A stretch of 34,365 nt of DNA from Microbulbifer okhotskensis (GCF_023895975.1 NZ_JALBWM010000045.1:1-34365), one strand, 5' to 3'; shown: positions 8,313-16,920, counted from the stretch's first letter. The notes: generated from the sequence alone by a model not told the origin. A program made the numbers and translations.

Positions 8313-9569
8313 ATGCCGGAGATGGTAGAGGTCGACATTCTGGTGCTTGGCGGAGGTATTCAAGCTGTCACCTTATTGAGGGAGTTGTCACCTGAGTTTT
8401 CAGTTATCGCGGTAAATGGCGGTTTATTTGACGCCGAGTCACTGCATTTCCATGGCTATTTTTCATCGGGCTGGAATGCCGCGCACCCGAAAGCGGCAAA
8501 AACCTATCGGGAGGCGGCAGGTTATTGGCGTAAACTACTTGAGGCTTCTTCGGTCAATAGCCGCCTTACTGCATTCTATGCCGCACTTCCTAGAGATTTC
8601 GTTGATATCGTTGAGCCGAATTGGCTCGCAGCGGGGATTTCTGCGGAAGAGACAACGCTTCCCACTCCATTCTTGACGACCAACCTACCATCGCACCAAA
8701 GCTTCAAATTTGATGATGACCTTGTGTTTGATGACGCTGAAGCTTATCTGCGTTTGAGTGCACCCGTGGCAAGCCACATAGTGGCTGGGCGCGCTGATAA
8801 AATTCAACGGGAGGGGAGCCGTGTCACTGGTGTGACGGTAAATGTCGGTGAATCCCAGCACCAGGTGAAGCCCCAATTGTTGCTCTCAGCCTGTGGCGCA
8901 GGCAACGCCGGAATTCTCGAAATGATGGGGGTAGCTGCAGAAACCGTTGATAAAGCACAGCTTGTACGGCCTCTGCATATGCTCTTAGCAAGAGGGGCAA
9001 GAGTTCCTCCTGTATCGGCTTTTCTGTTTGATTTGGTGGTGGTTTATCACCCTTTAGAGCAAGGCGAGGGCCTATGGATATTGAGCCTTAACCCCGAACA
9101 CCCAAAGTTCCGCTCCGGGACAATTGATATGGCGACTCCACCCCCCATCGAAAAAGAGCTAATTCGCGATTCCCTAGAGCGCCTGTCAAATTGTATGGCA
9201 GGGTTTGATGATTGGGTGGCGAGTTGTCAGTGGGGGGTTTATACCGGCTGGAAAACCGATGCGCCGGGCCCAGATGGCAACGCGCTTATGCAGCTGAATT
9301 ATCCCTGTCCCTATTACCTTGAGCGCTTTGAAATTGATAATTTTCTCAGCATTTGGCCCAACCACTGGGGATTGGCAGCGGCGGCAGCGAGGGAGGCGGG
9401 AGAATGGGTGCGCTCTCAGTTGAAGAGCCGTCATCCACAGCCAGATGAGGATAGTGGGTTGCGGTCTGGGCCTGGTAGTGGCCAGGCTATCGAGGATAGA
9501 TGGCTGAGCGATAAGTTGGTCTGGCAGTCGTGGGAGGACTTTGTCCGACAGATTGGCTACCGTGACTAA
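8313..9569 (+). CDS. FAD-dependent oxidoreductase (DAO-like), substrate unknown
   Basis: A 418-residue soluble flavoprotein. The FAD-binding dinucleotide fold opens at residue 8 with ILVLGGGIQAVTLLREL, and a second conserved element LLLSACGAGNAGI lies near residue 190. The rest fits the glycine/D-amino-acid oxidase (DAO) superfamily broadly, but no subfamily is recognised. There is no signal peptide, so it acts in the cytosol. The start ATG has GGGGAAGG close upstream. It is separated from the next gene by 264 bases containing the LacI operator, so it is outside the first operator-controlled block and may have independent control. The C-terminal 40 residues are rich in Gly, Ser, Pro and Asp and look like a linker. 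Its place beside the sugar locus may be functional or accidental. Confidence 0.7.
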   Translation: MPEMVEVDILVLGGGIQAVTLLRELSPEFSVIAVNGGLFDAESLHFHGYFSSGWNAAHPKAAKTYREAAGYWRKLLEASSVNSRLTAFYAALPRDFVDIVEPNWLAAGISAEETTLPTPFLTTNLPSHQSFKFDDDLVFDDAEAYLRLSAPVASHIVAGRADKIQREGSRVTGVTVNVGESQHQVKPQLLLSACGAGNAGILEMMGVAAETVDKAQLVRPLHMLLARGARVPPVSAFLFDLVVVYHPLEQGEGLWILSLNPEHPKFRSGTIDMATPPPIEKELIRDSLERLSNCMAGFDDWVASCQWGVYTGWKTDAPGPDGNALMQLNYPCPYYLERFEIDNFLSIWPNHWGLAAAAAREAGEWVRSQLKSRHPQPDEDSGLRSGPGSGQAIEDRWLSDKLVWQSWEDFVRQIGYRD

Positions 9570-9677
9570 CCAGAGCGGCGATCAATTTCAGGTTTAGAGG
9601 TAACTCCAGGGTTGAAAATAACGCCACACTGAAAGCTGGTCGCTTGCAAAGGTTTTTTTTTTCTGTATCTTAAAAAC

Positions 9678-9697
9678 AAATGTAACCGGTTACATTT
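9678..9697. promoter_or_regulatory. LacI-family operator 1, before the MocA-type gene
   Basis: AAATGTAACCGGTTACATTT is a perfect 20-base palindrome with the central CG typical of LacI-family operators. A second, weaker site (GAAACCGGTTCTC, 9701-9713) follows, and a tract of ten T (9653-9662) precedes it. The 14-base core recurs at 16688 and 16835, and a LacI regulator is encoded between them, which supports a local regulon. Confidence 0.85.
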
Positions 9698-9833
9698 TCT
9701 GAAACCGGTTCTCTGCGATGTGAATCACCCCCACGGGAAAATCTGATGAGTACAGCAGAGTAGAGGCCAGAAAAAATAAAAATATCCGGGTCGTCGCCTT
9801 TCTTCGGCGTCAGTGGGCCCCAGGGAAAGTGGT

Positions 9834-11003
9834 ATGGGCAAGAAAATAAGAATGGGCATGGTGGGTGGTGGAGAAGGGGCTTTTATCGGCGCTATTCATC
9901 GAATGGCAGCGGCCCTTGATGGAGATATTGAGTTAGTGGCGGGCTGCTTCAGTAGTAGCCCGGAACGAGGGCTCATCACGGGAAACAAACTGGGGCTTAG
10001 CCCTGAGCGTGTTTATCCGAGTTACCAGCAGATGTTTCTGCAGGAATCCAAACGGATTGCCAGTGACCGCGTCGAGTTTATTGTGGTTGTTACGCCCAAT
10101 GATTTGCACCTGCCAGTTTCAATCGCAGCATTGCGCGCCGGGTTTCATGTGCTTTCAGATAAGCCTGCGGCAGCTACCCTGGAAGGCGCCCATGAATTGC
10201 AAAAAGAAGTTGCCCGAACTGGGCAACTCTATGGCCTCACTCATACCTACGCCGCTTACCCTTTAGCGATGCAGGCGAGGGAGATGTTACGCCGGGGAGA
10301 ATTGGGGCGGATTCGCCGGGTGTCGGTTGCTTACCCCCAGGGTTGGCTAGCCCTAGCTGATGACTCCAGTAACAGTAAGCAGGCCAGTTGGCGCACTGAT
10401 CCAGCGCGCTCAGGGGAAAGCGGTTGCTTTGCCGATATCGGTACTCATGCCCATCATTTAGTGGAATTTTTCACCGGACAGCGAATCACGGAAGTCTGTG
10501 CAGATTTGCAATCGGTGGTCGACGAGCGCGCACTGGATGACGATGGTGCAGCCTTATTCAAACTCGAAACCGGTGGGCGTGGCACTCTCACTGCCAGCCA
10601 GGTTTGTGGCGGCGAAGGGAACAATCTGAATATCAGTATTTACGGTGAGCAGGGATCGCTGTTTTGGGAGCAGGAATCACCTAACCAGTTACAAATCAAA
10701 CGCCGAGGGCATCCCGTTGCGATCTTGCGGGCGGGGGCAGACTGCGAATATCTGGATGAAAAAGTTCGAGCCCGCTGTAGAACTCCGCAAGGGCATCCAG
10801 AGGGTTATATAGAAGCGTTTGCCAATATTTACCGGGACTTCGCGCGGATGATTCACGATCGACGGGAAAATTTACCGGTGGATTCCAATAATTCAGTCGG
10901 GGATATAGAAGCAGGTGTTCGTGCGATGGCATTCGTACGCGGTGCCTTGGAAAGTAGCCGTAGCCAATCCTCCTGGGTGGCTTTGACACCCTATTGGGAA
11001 TGA
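9834..11003 (+). CDS. Gfo/Idh/MocA-family NAD(P)-dependent oxidoreductase
   Basis: A 389-residue cytosolic sugar dehydrogenase or reductase. A Rossmann fold opens with [17 protein letters not shown] (residues 7-23), the family's E/D-K-P motif appears as SDKPAAA with K110, and the catalytic region reads [12 protein letters not shown]. The ATG at 9834 is preferred because AGGGAAAG lies a few bases upstream; a GTG at 9813 would add seven residues. It is the first gene after LacI operator 1. Within a 3-keto-sugar locus it could reduce a keto-sugar or oxidise the released sugar; the exact reaction cannot be read from sequence. Similarity to myo-inositol or 1,5-anhydrofructose enzymes is only at family level. 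Confidence 0.88.
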   Translation: MGKKIRMGMVGGGEGAFIGAIHRMAAALDGDIELVAGCFSSSPERGLITGNKLGLSPERVYPSYQQMFLQESKRIASDRVEFIVVVTPNDLHLPVSIAALRAGFHVLSDKPAAATLEGAHELQKEVARTGQLYGLTHTYAAYPLAMQAREMLRRGELGRIRRVSVAYPQGWLALADDSSNSKQASWRTDPARSGESGCFADIGTHAHHLVEFFTGQRITEVCADLQSVVDERALDDDGAALFKLETGGRGTLTASQVCGGEGNNLNISIYGEQGSLFWEQESPNQLQIKRRGHPVAILRAGADCEYLDEKVRARCRTPQGHPEGYIEAFANIYRDFARMIHDRRENLPVDSNNSVGDIEAGVRAMAFVRGALESSRSQSSWVALTPYWE

Positions 11004-11056
11004 GAATAACAATCCCTAAAGTTTATATGTAGTTCCCCTAGCAGGATGGGAAGTCT

Positions 11057-11101
11057 GGCCGAAAGTACGGCACAGGGAAGTGCCGTGGCCGGTCTTTTTT
11101 C
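11057..11101 (+). terminator. Terminator-like hairpin inside the operon
   Basis: ACGGCAC and GTGCCGT pair around a six-base loop, and outer GGCC/GGCC arms can extend the stem past a bulge. TTTTTT follows at 11095. It sits in the 212-base gap after the MocA-type gene. It may partly end transcription there, lowering expression of the downstream genes, or stabilise the 3' end of a short transcript. Confidence 0.5.
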
Positions 11102-11215
11102 CTGTCAATTCTTGAACAGGTTTTCGGTGCTCCGCTAGAAGAGACTGCCAACCTGGTAGCTAGAGCTCACCTGGTTGAAAGGTTAATAAGTACAGCAGTA
11201 AAAAGGATAACAATA

Positions 11216-12277
11216 ATGAAGGCACCCAGAATTCAGGGGCCCGGAATTTTTCTCGCCCAATTCCTACCGCCCGCGAATGAGTCGGTTACTTTGGAGTCGA
11301 TGGTTCACTGGGCGGCAGAACTTGGCTACAGAGGTATACAGCTTCCCACTTGGGACAAACGAATTTTTGATTTGGAGATGGCCAGCAAGAGTCAGGCCTA
11401 TTGTGACGATATTCTGGGAGTCTGTGAGAACTCGGGAGTGAAGATTACCGAGTTATCCACCCATTTACAGGGGCAGCTGGTTGCTGCGCACCCCGCGTAT
11501 AAAGACATGCTGGATATTTTTGCTCCAGAAGGATTGCGAGGCGACTTGCCAGCCCGTGCGGAATGGGCGAGTAACCAGTTGTTCCTGGCGGCGTCTGCCA
11601 GTGCCAAGTTAAAGCTCAAATCCCATGCAACGTTTTCCGGAGCATTGCTCTGGCATACCTTCTACCCCTGGCCTCAGCGCCCCGCGATGCTGGTAGAGGA
11701 AGGCTTTCGAGAATTGGGCCGCTTATGGCGCCCCATATTGGATGCTTTCGACTCTGCCGGAGTTGACGTTTGCTATGAGCTGCATCCGGGGGAAGACTTG
11801 CACGATGGGCTTACCTTTGAACGCTTTTTATATGAAGTAGACGATCACCCAAGAGCAAATATTCTCTACGACCCCAGCCACTTACTTTTACAGCAAATGG
11901 ATTACCTGGCTTTTATCGATATCTACCACGAGCGCATCAAGGCGTTCCACGTGAAGGATGCAGAGTTTCACCAGAGTGGCAGGGCTGGTGTATACGGAGG
12001 TTATGCTCCCTGGATAGATCGGCCTGGTCGTTTCCGCTCCCTGGGAGATGGTCAGGTGGACTTTAGAGGAATTTTCAGCCGCTTGACTCAGTATGGTTAC
12101 GACCGCTGGGCAGTGCTGGAATGGGAATGTTGTATCAAGGACCAGCAGCAAGGCGCTAGTGAGGGGGCACCATTCATTCGGAATCATCTGATAACCGTGG
12201 CTGATAGGGCATTTGATGACTTTGCCGGGGCCAAAACGGATAGAGCCAGGAATCGTCGGATATTGGGGTTGGAATAG
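11216..12277 (+). CDS. Sugar phosphate isomerase/epimerase-type TIM-barrel enzyme (cytosolic)
   Basis: A 353-residue xylose-isomerase-like TIM barrel without a signal peptide. The metal-binding positions of the family are present: E188 in CYELHPGEDLHDG, D219 and H222 in LYDPSHLLL, H245 in FHVKDAEF and E302 in VLEWE. The insert with GYAPWIDRPGRFRSLGDGQ is typical of the subgroup found beside MocA-type oxidoreductases in keto-sugar and inositol-like pathways. An AAGGA lies eight bases before the ATG. It likely isomerises, epimerises or eliminates from the sugar handled by the neighbouring oxidoreductase. The substrate is unknown. A second, Tat-exported barrel protein is encoded further down the locus. 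Confidence 0.87.
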   Translation: MKAPRIQGPGIFLAQFLPPANESVTLESMVHWAAELGYRGIQLPTWDKRIFDLEMASKSQAYCDDILGVCENSGVKITELSTHLQGQLVAAHPAYKDMLDIFAPEGLRGDLPARAEWASNQLFLAASASAKLKLKSHATFSGALLWHTFYPWPQRPAMLVEEGFRELGRLWRPILDAFDSAGVDVCYELHPGEDLHDGLTFERFLYEVDDHPRANILYDPSHLLLQQMDYLAFIDIYHERIKAFHVKDAEFHQSGRAGVYGGYAPWIDRPGRFRSLGDGQVDFRGIFSRLTQYGYDRWAVLEWECCIKDQQQGASEGAPFIRNHLITVADRAFDDFAGAKTDRARNRRILGLE

Positions 12278-12281
12278 TCCC

Positions 12282-12304
12282 TGGCAACCGGTGCCGGTTA
12301 GCCA
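12282..12304. repeat. Inverted repeat with spaced AACCGG/CCGGTT half sites
   Basis: TGGCAACCGG-TG-CCGGTTAGCCA is an interrupted palindrome between the TIM-barrel and MFS genes. It has the same half-sites as the LacI operators but with two extra central bases, so it is either a degenerate operator or simply a hairpin. No T run follows, so it is not a clear terminator. Confidence 0.4.
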
Positions 12305-12357
12305 AGACTGATGTCATTGCACAATCAATAACAATAATTTTTGTGGAGGCAGGATTG

Positions 12358-13680
12358 ATGAGCACACAGATGAATGCCCTGAACAGGAATGTTTTCCTGG
12401 TGGGGAATCTCTCAATTTTTATGATTGGCCTGGGGTTTGCTGTCAGGGCTTCTATCGCTGGCAATTTGCAGTCCGATATTTACGATCATATTGACCTTGC
12501 TAATTCTACCGCCATGCTCGGTGAAGCATTGGGTTTTACCTTTACTGGTTTTGCTCTCACCTTGTTGTTTGGCAGTGCCTTGGTGGACTTGGTTGGTATC
12601 AAGAGGATGCTGCTGCTTTCTTCGGTGGGTTATATTTTAGGTAGTCTGCTGATTATTGCAGCGTCACTGGTAAGTCCGGGAGAGGGGGTAGAAAACCTAG
12701 TGCTCGCCGGTTTACTACTGACCGGGTTGGGCTGGGGCGCAGTAGAGGCTGCCAGCAATCCGATGATTGCCGCTGTCGACCCGGAGAATAAAACGCACCG
12801 CTTGAATGTGCTGCATGCCTGGTGGCCTGCCGGCATCGTGGTAGGAGGCCTGTTGGGATTGGCTATTTCTGCCCTTGACCTACCTTGGCAACTGAATCTG
12901 ATTGTATTGGCTTTACCAGCTGTCGTTATGGCCTGGCTGGTTGCTACAACGGAGTTCCCGGTAACTGAGCGGGTCTCCTCCGGCATCAGTTATGGAGAGA
13001 TGTTAAAGGAAGTGTTCAAACAACCCATGTTTATCTTGCTGTGGGTATGTATGTGGCTGACGGCTGCAACAGAACTTGCTCCTGGCCAGTGGGTAGATCT
13101 TACACTCTCGCGGGTTGTCGGTATGAAGGGCATCCTGATCCTGGTGTATGTGAGCATGTTGATGTTCGTAATGAGGCACTTTGCTGGCCGCTTAGCCAAG
13201 AAAGTATCGACTGTCGGGTTGCTGTGGCTGAGCAGCTTGCTAGCGGCAATAGGTCTCTACTGCTTGGGGATGGCTCGCACCCCGGTAACGGCATTCCTGG
13301 CGGCAACGGTCTGGGGTATTGGTGTTTGCTATATGTGGCCCACCATGCTCGCCACGGTTTCCGAACGCTTTGTTCGAGGTGGCGCGTTGTTTTTAGGGTT
13401 GCTGGGCTTTGCCGGTGGCATGTCCATTCAGTTTGCTCTGCCAAAACTCGGGGCCATTTTCGATACTGCCAAGATCGAAGCTGCCGGTGGACTGGACGCA
13501 TTTGAAAAGCTGAACGGGGATGAACTGGAGGCAGTATTGGTAACGGCCTCAGTAGAGTCTTTCCAGTCTCTGACCGTAGTCCCATTAATCTTGCTGCCTA
13601 TATTTGCTTTCATCTGGTTTTGGGATCGCAGGCAGTCGCCGGGTAAAACGCAAGGTGCCGTTACAGCGGGCGATCAGTAG
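12358..13680 (+). CDS. MFS sugar permease
   Basis: A 440-residue inner-membrane transporter with about twelve hydrophobic helices, of the major facilitator superfamily. It resembles sugar permeases of the FucP-like or glycoside-importing type. Conserved features include GWGAVEAASNPMIAAV (about residues 120-135) and LHAWWPAGIVVGG just after, typical of this sugar-MFS subgroup. The ATG at 12358 is chosen because GGAGG ends eight bases upstream; a GTG at 12343 is possible. It likely imports the product of periplasmic oxidation or cleavage to the cytosolic enzymes of the operon. The N-terminal half before the first loop is complete. Substrate is inferred only from context. Confidence 0.87.
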   Translation: MSTQMNALNRNVFLVGNLSIFMIGLGFAVRASIAGNLQSDIYDHIDLANSTAMLGEALGFTFTGFALTLLFGSALVDLVGIKRMLLLSSVGYILGSLLIIAASLVSPGEGVENLVLAGLLLTGLGWGAVEAASNPMIAAVDPENKTHRLNVLHAWWPAGIVVGGLLGLAISALDLPWQLNLIVLALPAVVMAWLVATTEFPVTERVSSGISYGEMLKEVFKQPMFILLWVCMWLTAATELAPGQWVDLTLSRVVGMKGILILVYVSMLMFVMRHFAGRLAKKVSTVGLLWLSSLLAAIGLYCLGMARTPVTAFLAATVWGIGVCYMWPTMLATVSERFVRGGALFLGLLGFAGGMSIQFALPKLGAIFDTAKIEAAGGLDAFEKLNGDELEAVLVTASVESFQSLTVVPLILLPIFAFIWFWDRRQSPGKTQGAVTAGDQ

Positions 13681-13736
13681 ATATTTTCTCTCTATGCGAA
13701 AATAGCCCGCTTATAACAAGGAATTAGCAGGAAAGT

Positions 13737-14744
13737 ATGTCAAATATTCGCGAAGTCGCACGGCGCTCCGGCGTTTCGGTCGCGACCGTGTCCAGAACCC
13801 TGAAAGATCCGCAAAGGGTTTCTCCGCAGACTAGGGAGCGGGTCCTGAAGGCCGTGGAAGAGGCCGGTTACCGGCCCAATCTGCTGGCGAGGAATTTTAG
13901 TTCCGGCAAATCGTTTGCGGTGATGGTGCTGGTTCCTAATATCGCCAATCCATTTTTCTCCAAGGTGATCCGGGGAATAGAGAAAGCGGCGCAGGATCAG
14001 GGTTACTCCGTGTTGCTGGGTGACACCAAGGGCGAACCGACCCATGAGCAATTTTATGCCGGTATGGCGCTGACCAATCAGGCCGACGGATTGATTCAGC
14101 TGGATAGCCGCTATCCCTTCGCAGACAAAGATGCGGCTTTAGCCGCATCAGTCCCGATGGTGAATGCCTGTGAGCGTATTGTTGAAGATGACCGTTATCC
14201 GGTTGTTGAGCTGGACAACAGTGGTGCAGCGCAGGCGATGGCTCGCCATTTCATTGAATTGGGTCACCGTCGTTTAGGAATAGTGACCGGCCCGTTAGAG
14301 AGCCCGATTGTGCGCGACCGCCTGGCGGGGTTTGATGAAGAACTGCAACGACATGGCCTTGAATTGAATCCAAACCTGGTGGTCAACGGTGAATTTACTC
14401 TGTCATCCGGCGCAGAAGGAGCCCATAAGCTACTTTCAGGCCCAATCGTGCCCAGCGCCATTTTCTGTATGAATGATGAAATGGCTATAGGCGCTATTCA
14501 TCAGGCGAAGAAGATGGGGTTGCAGGTTCCTGCGGATGTGTCGATTGCGGGGTTCGATAATATCGAATTTTCCCAATTTACCGATCCATCTCTCACCACC
14601 ATCGATCAGCCTGCGGAAACAATGGGCCGTTATGCAATGGAAACACTGCGTAAAATTATTGACGGTAAGCCCCTGAAATCCAGTCGTACTATTTTACCGT
14701 TTGAACTGATAGCGCGCGGCAGTACCAGCCGCTGCCACGATTGA
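13737..14744 (+). CDS. LacI-family transcriptional regulator of the locus
   Basis: A 335-residue repressor. The helix-turn-helix and hinge are classic: IREVARRSGVSVATVSRTL (residues 4-22) and YRPNLLARNF (45-54). A periplasmic-binding-protein-like sugar-sensing domain follows, ending with the dimer region FDNIEFSQF and LTTIDQP. Overall it is CytR/PurR-like. It is encoded within the plus-strand operon, after the MFS gene, and three matching palindromes with TGTAACCGGTTAC occur in the locus. The simplest reading is that it represses both blocks, including itself, until a sugar intermediate binds. The effector is not known. The start follows AAGGAATTAGCAGGAAAGT, giving a sound ribosome site. Confidence 0.93.
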   Translation: MSNIREVARRSGVSVATVSRTLKDPQRVSPQTRERVLKAVEEAGYRPNLLARNFSSGKSFAVMVLVPNIANPFFSKVIRGIEKAAQDQGYSVLLGDTKGEPTHEQFYAGMALTNQADGLIQLDSRYPFADKDAALAASVPMVNACERIVEDDRYPVVELDNSGAAQAMARHFIELGHRRLGIVTGPLESPIVRDRLAGFDEELQRHGLELNPNLVVNGEFTLSSGAEGAHKLLSGPIVPSAIFCMNDEMAIGAIHQAKKMGLQVPADVSIAGFDNIEFSQFTDPSLTTIDQPAETMGRYAMETLRKIIDGKPLKSSRTILPFELIARGSTSRCHD

Positions 14745-14814
14745 AAAGACACTTACGGTTAGGCTGTGTAGTGATCAACTGAATAGATAACCACCCATTC
14801 ATGTGGAGATAACA

Positions 14815-15528
14815 ATGAAGAAAAAATTCACTGAGACACAATCGCACACTTCTCTGTTGGCAGCCGCAGCTTTGCTACTCACTATGGGCGGCTGCGAACA
14901 AATACCTGGGAAAGCCGATGTACAAGCGGAACACCAGTGGCGCTACCTGTTTGATGGAGAAACCCTGCAGGGGTGGACTGGAGCAAATGGCTCCCAGGTA
15001 GGTGAGGCTTGGCAGGTCATTGACGACAATCTGGTGCTCACGACAGGCGGGGCCGGAGATATTGTGACCACTGATCAGTTTGCTGATTTTGAGCTTGAAT
15101 TGGAGTGGAAAATATCTGTGGGGGGCAACAGTGGCATTATCTACCGGATAGCCGATAGCGATGCTCCCGTGTGGATGTCAGGTATGGAGTATCAGGTATT
15201 GGATAACACTGCTTTCTCCAACCTTGAAAAACTCAGTCACAGTGCGGGGTCCGTATTTGATATGTACGCACCCAGTGAAGATAAAGTAAAGCCTGCAGGT
15301 GAATTCAATAAAACGCGTATTCGTGTAGAGGATGGTCGTGTTGAGCATTGGCTGAACGGTAGCCTGGTTGTCAGTTATGAACTTTGGTCCGCTGACTGGG
15401 ATGCACGTCTTGCCAGTAGCAAGTTTTCGGCCTACTCGGATTTTGCCCGTAGCGAAAACGGCTTTATCGCCTTGCAAGATCACGGTGATAAAGTCTGGTA
15501 TCGCAATATTAGAATCCGGGAGCTGTAA
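14815..15528 (+). CDS. DUF1080 lipoprotein, 3-keto-disaccharide hydrolase family
   Basis: A 237-residue exported lipoprotein. The signal runs to the lipobox TMGGC (Cys27), so the protein is anchored facing the periplasm. The mature part is a concanavalin-like beta-sandwich of the PF06439 (DUF1080) family, opening with the hallmark YLFDGETLQGWTG (from about residue 43) and including EWKISVGGNSGIIYR. Family members hydrolyse or eliminate 3-keto-glycosides, releasing 3-keto-glucose or related products. That fits the GMC oxidoreductase with small subunit encoded 1.4 kb downstream, the expected C3 oxidase. The ATG at 14815 has GGAG at eight bases; the upstream GTG at 14803 is less likely. The stop is three bases before tatA, showing tight coupling. 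Confidence 0.88.
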   Translation: MKKKFTETQSHTSLLAAAALLLTMGGCEQIPGKADVQAEHQWRYLFDGETLQGWTGANGSQVGEAWQVIDDNLVLTTGGAGDIVTTDQFADFELELEWKISVGGNSGIIYRIADSDAPVWMSGMEYQVLDNTAFSNLEKLSHSAGSVFDMYAPSEDKVKPAGEFNKTRIRVEDGRVEHWLNGSLVVSYELWSADWDARLASSKFSAYSDFARSENGFIALQDHGDKVWYRNIRIREL

Positions 15529-15531
15529 ATC

Positions 15532-15750
15532 ATGGGTATTTCTGGAGTGGGCGTTTGGCAAATTCTGATCGTGCTTATGTTAGGGGTGTTGCTGTTTGGC
15601 AGCGGTAAGATCCGCCGTATGGGAGAAGATCTTGGTGGTGCTATTAGCGGTTTCCGCCGCTCATCGCGCCAAGGTGACCGAGAGAGCTTTGAGGTTAGCG
15701 CCAAAGAAGAGTTGCCAGATGGATTTATCCAGCCTGGAGAGCGGCGATGA
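15532..15750 (+). CDS. tatA: TatA/E-type twin-arginine translocase subunit, operon-embedded
   Basis: A 72-residue protein with the TatA plan: a short periplasmic end, one hydrophobic helix (about residues 9-22), the FG hinge in LLFGSGKIRRMGEDLG, then an amphipathic helix to GAISGFRRS and a charged, mostly acidic tail. TatA forms the pore stage of the twin-arginine path that exports folded proteins. No tatB or tatC is nearby, so it must work with a core TatC encoded elsewhere. It is translationally coupled: three bases after the DUF1080 stop and overlapping the next gene, a Tat substrate, by the ATGA junction. This placement suggests a TatA tuned to the exported enzymes of this locus. Confidence 0.92.
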   Translation: MGISGVGVWQILIVLMLGVLLFGSGKIRRMGEDLGGAISGFRRSSRQGDRESFEVSAKEELPDGFIQPGERR

Positions 15751-16670
15751 AACGCCGGAATTTTGTGCAGACGGGTATCGGCTTGACTGCAGCGGTTTTG
15801 GCAGCGCCCTTACTTGGCGGTAGCCCACGGATTCCTGCAGCCGAGAAAAATCGTTTTTTCAAGATTTCCCTGGCTCAGTGGTCCCTACATAGGCAACTGC
15901 GTAGTGGCGCCCTTAAAGTGCTGGATTTCCCGATCAAAGCAAAGAAGTCCTTTTCTATTGATGCGGTGGAATACGTAAACCAGTTCTTTCCCGATAAGGC
16001 CAGGGATCGCAAATTCCTTGCGGATATGAAAATCCGGGCGAAGGATCACGGTGTCAATAGTCTGCTGATTATGGTGGATGCTGAAGGTGACCTAGGCAAT
16101 CCCGATAAGAATGAAAGGCAGCAAGCGGTAGAGAATCACTTTCAATGGGTTGAAGCTGCCAAGTTCTTAGGTTGTCACTCTATTAGGGTAAATGCGAGTG
16201 GGCAGGGGACTAGTGAGGAAGTAAGCCGTGCCAGCACACAAGGATTGCGCTCATTGGCAGAGTTTGCACAGGATTTTGATATCAATATTTTGGTGGAGAA
16301 TCACGGTAGTTATTCCTCCAATGGACTTTGGTTATCTCAATTGTTGCGAGAGGTGGATATGCCAAACTGCGGCAGCCTGCCAGACTTTGGTAATTTTGGT
16401 GATTACGACCGCTACTTGGGAGTGCAACAGTTAATGCCCTTTGCTCGAGGAATCAGTGCAAAAAGTTTTTCTTTCGATAAGGAGGGCAACGAGGTCAACA
16501 CTGATTTTGCCCGTATGTTGCGGATTATTCGCAGCGCCGGCTACCAAGGCTATATCGGTATTGAATACGAGGGCTCTGGTGATGAGGAGTGGGGCATTAG
16601 GACCACTCAACAATTGCTACGCAGTTTGTCGCAACAACAGGAATCGTCCCTAGCTCGACCAGTCAGCTAA
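15747..16670 (+). CDS. Tat-exported TIM-barrel protein (sugar isomerase/epimerase/AP-endonuclease-2 fold)
   Basis: A 307-residue protein with a twin-arginine signal: MKRRNFVQTG, then a hydrophobic stretch to AAPLLGGSP. The mature part is a xylose-isomerase-like TIM barrel, with metal-site candidates in ILVENHG, SLPDFGNFG and YIGIEYEG. The position of the usual His is taken by SAKSFSF, as in many exported members of this family. It therefore works folded, in the periplasm, probably on keto-sugars made by the GMC enzyme. It overlaps tatA by four bases. Family members of this type often sit beside DUF1080 and GMC genes. The reaction, isomerisation, epimerisation or beta-elimination, is not established here. 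Confidence 0.87.
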   Translation: MKRRNFVQTGIGLTAAVLAAPLLGGSPRIPAAEKNRFFKISLAQWSLHRQLRSGALKVLDFPIKAKKSFSIDAVEYVNQFFPDKARDRKFLADMKIRAKDHGVNSLLIMVDAEGDLGNPDKNERQQAVENHFQWVEAAKFLGCHSIRVNASGQGTSEEVSRASTQGLRSLAEFAQDFDINILVENHGSYSSNGLWLSQLLREVDMPNCGSLPDFGNFGDYDRYLGVQQLMPFARGISAKSFSFDKEGNEVNTDFARMLRIIRSAGYQGYIGIEYEGSGDEEWGIRTTQQLLRSLSQQQESSLARPVS

Positions 16671-16687
16671 AAAAATTAGGTTATAGA

Positions 16688-16701
16688 TGTAACCGGTTAC
16701 T
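16688..16701. promoter_or_regulatory. LacI-family operator 2
   Basis: TGTAACCGGTTACT matches operator 1 at 13 of 14 positions and is near-palindromic. It lies 18 bases after the stop of the exported TIM-barrel gene. Its centre is 147 bases from that of operator 3, about fourteen turns of B-DNA, so the two faces align for looping. A TATAAT (16747-16752) lies between them. Confidence 0.82.
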
Positions 16702-16834
16702 TTTTTTAAAAATTAGCATCTCAGATAGTTGATGGTTTTTCGTTCTTATAATCTAAAAACTAACCAGATATTCTCTAATTGTTCGTATTGTAAGTACAAG
16801 GCAGCAAGAATCGATAAAAATATTTAACGGAGAA

Positions 16835-16848
16835 TGTAACCGGTTACA
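16835..16848. promoter_or_regulatory. LacI-family operator 3, before the GMC gene
   Basis: TGTAACCGGTTACA is identical to the core of operator 1. It is 72 bases before the GMC start, in a position to block a promoter that uses the AT-rich sequence upstream. Binding by the LacI protein encoded at 13737 is inferred from the shared sequence within one locus. Confidence 0.85.
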
Positions 16849-16920
16849 GTTTTCTGTTAGTGAATAATCAAAAAATTTACCGAACAAAGCAAAAATAATT
16901 GATGAAGTAGGAGAGAGGCG

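Noticed and set aside
9653..9662. Run of ten T before operator 1, considered as a terminator of the FAD gene
   Set aside because: No stable stem was found directly upstream of the run.
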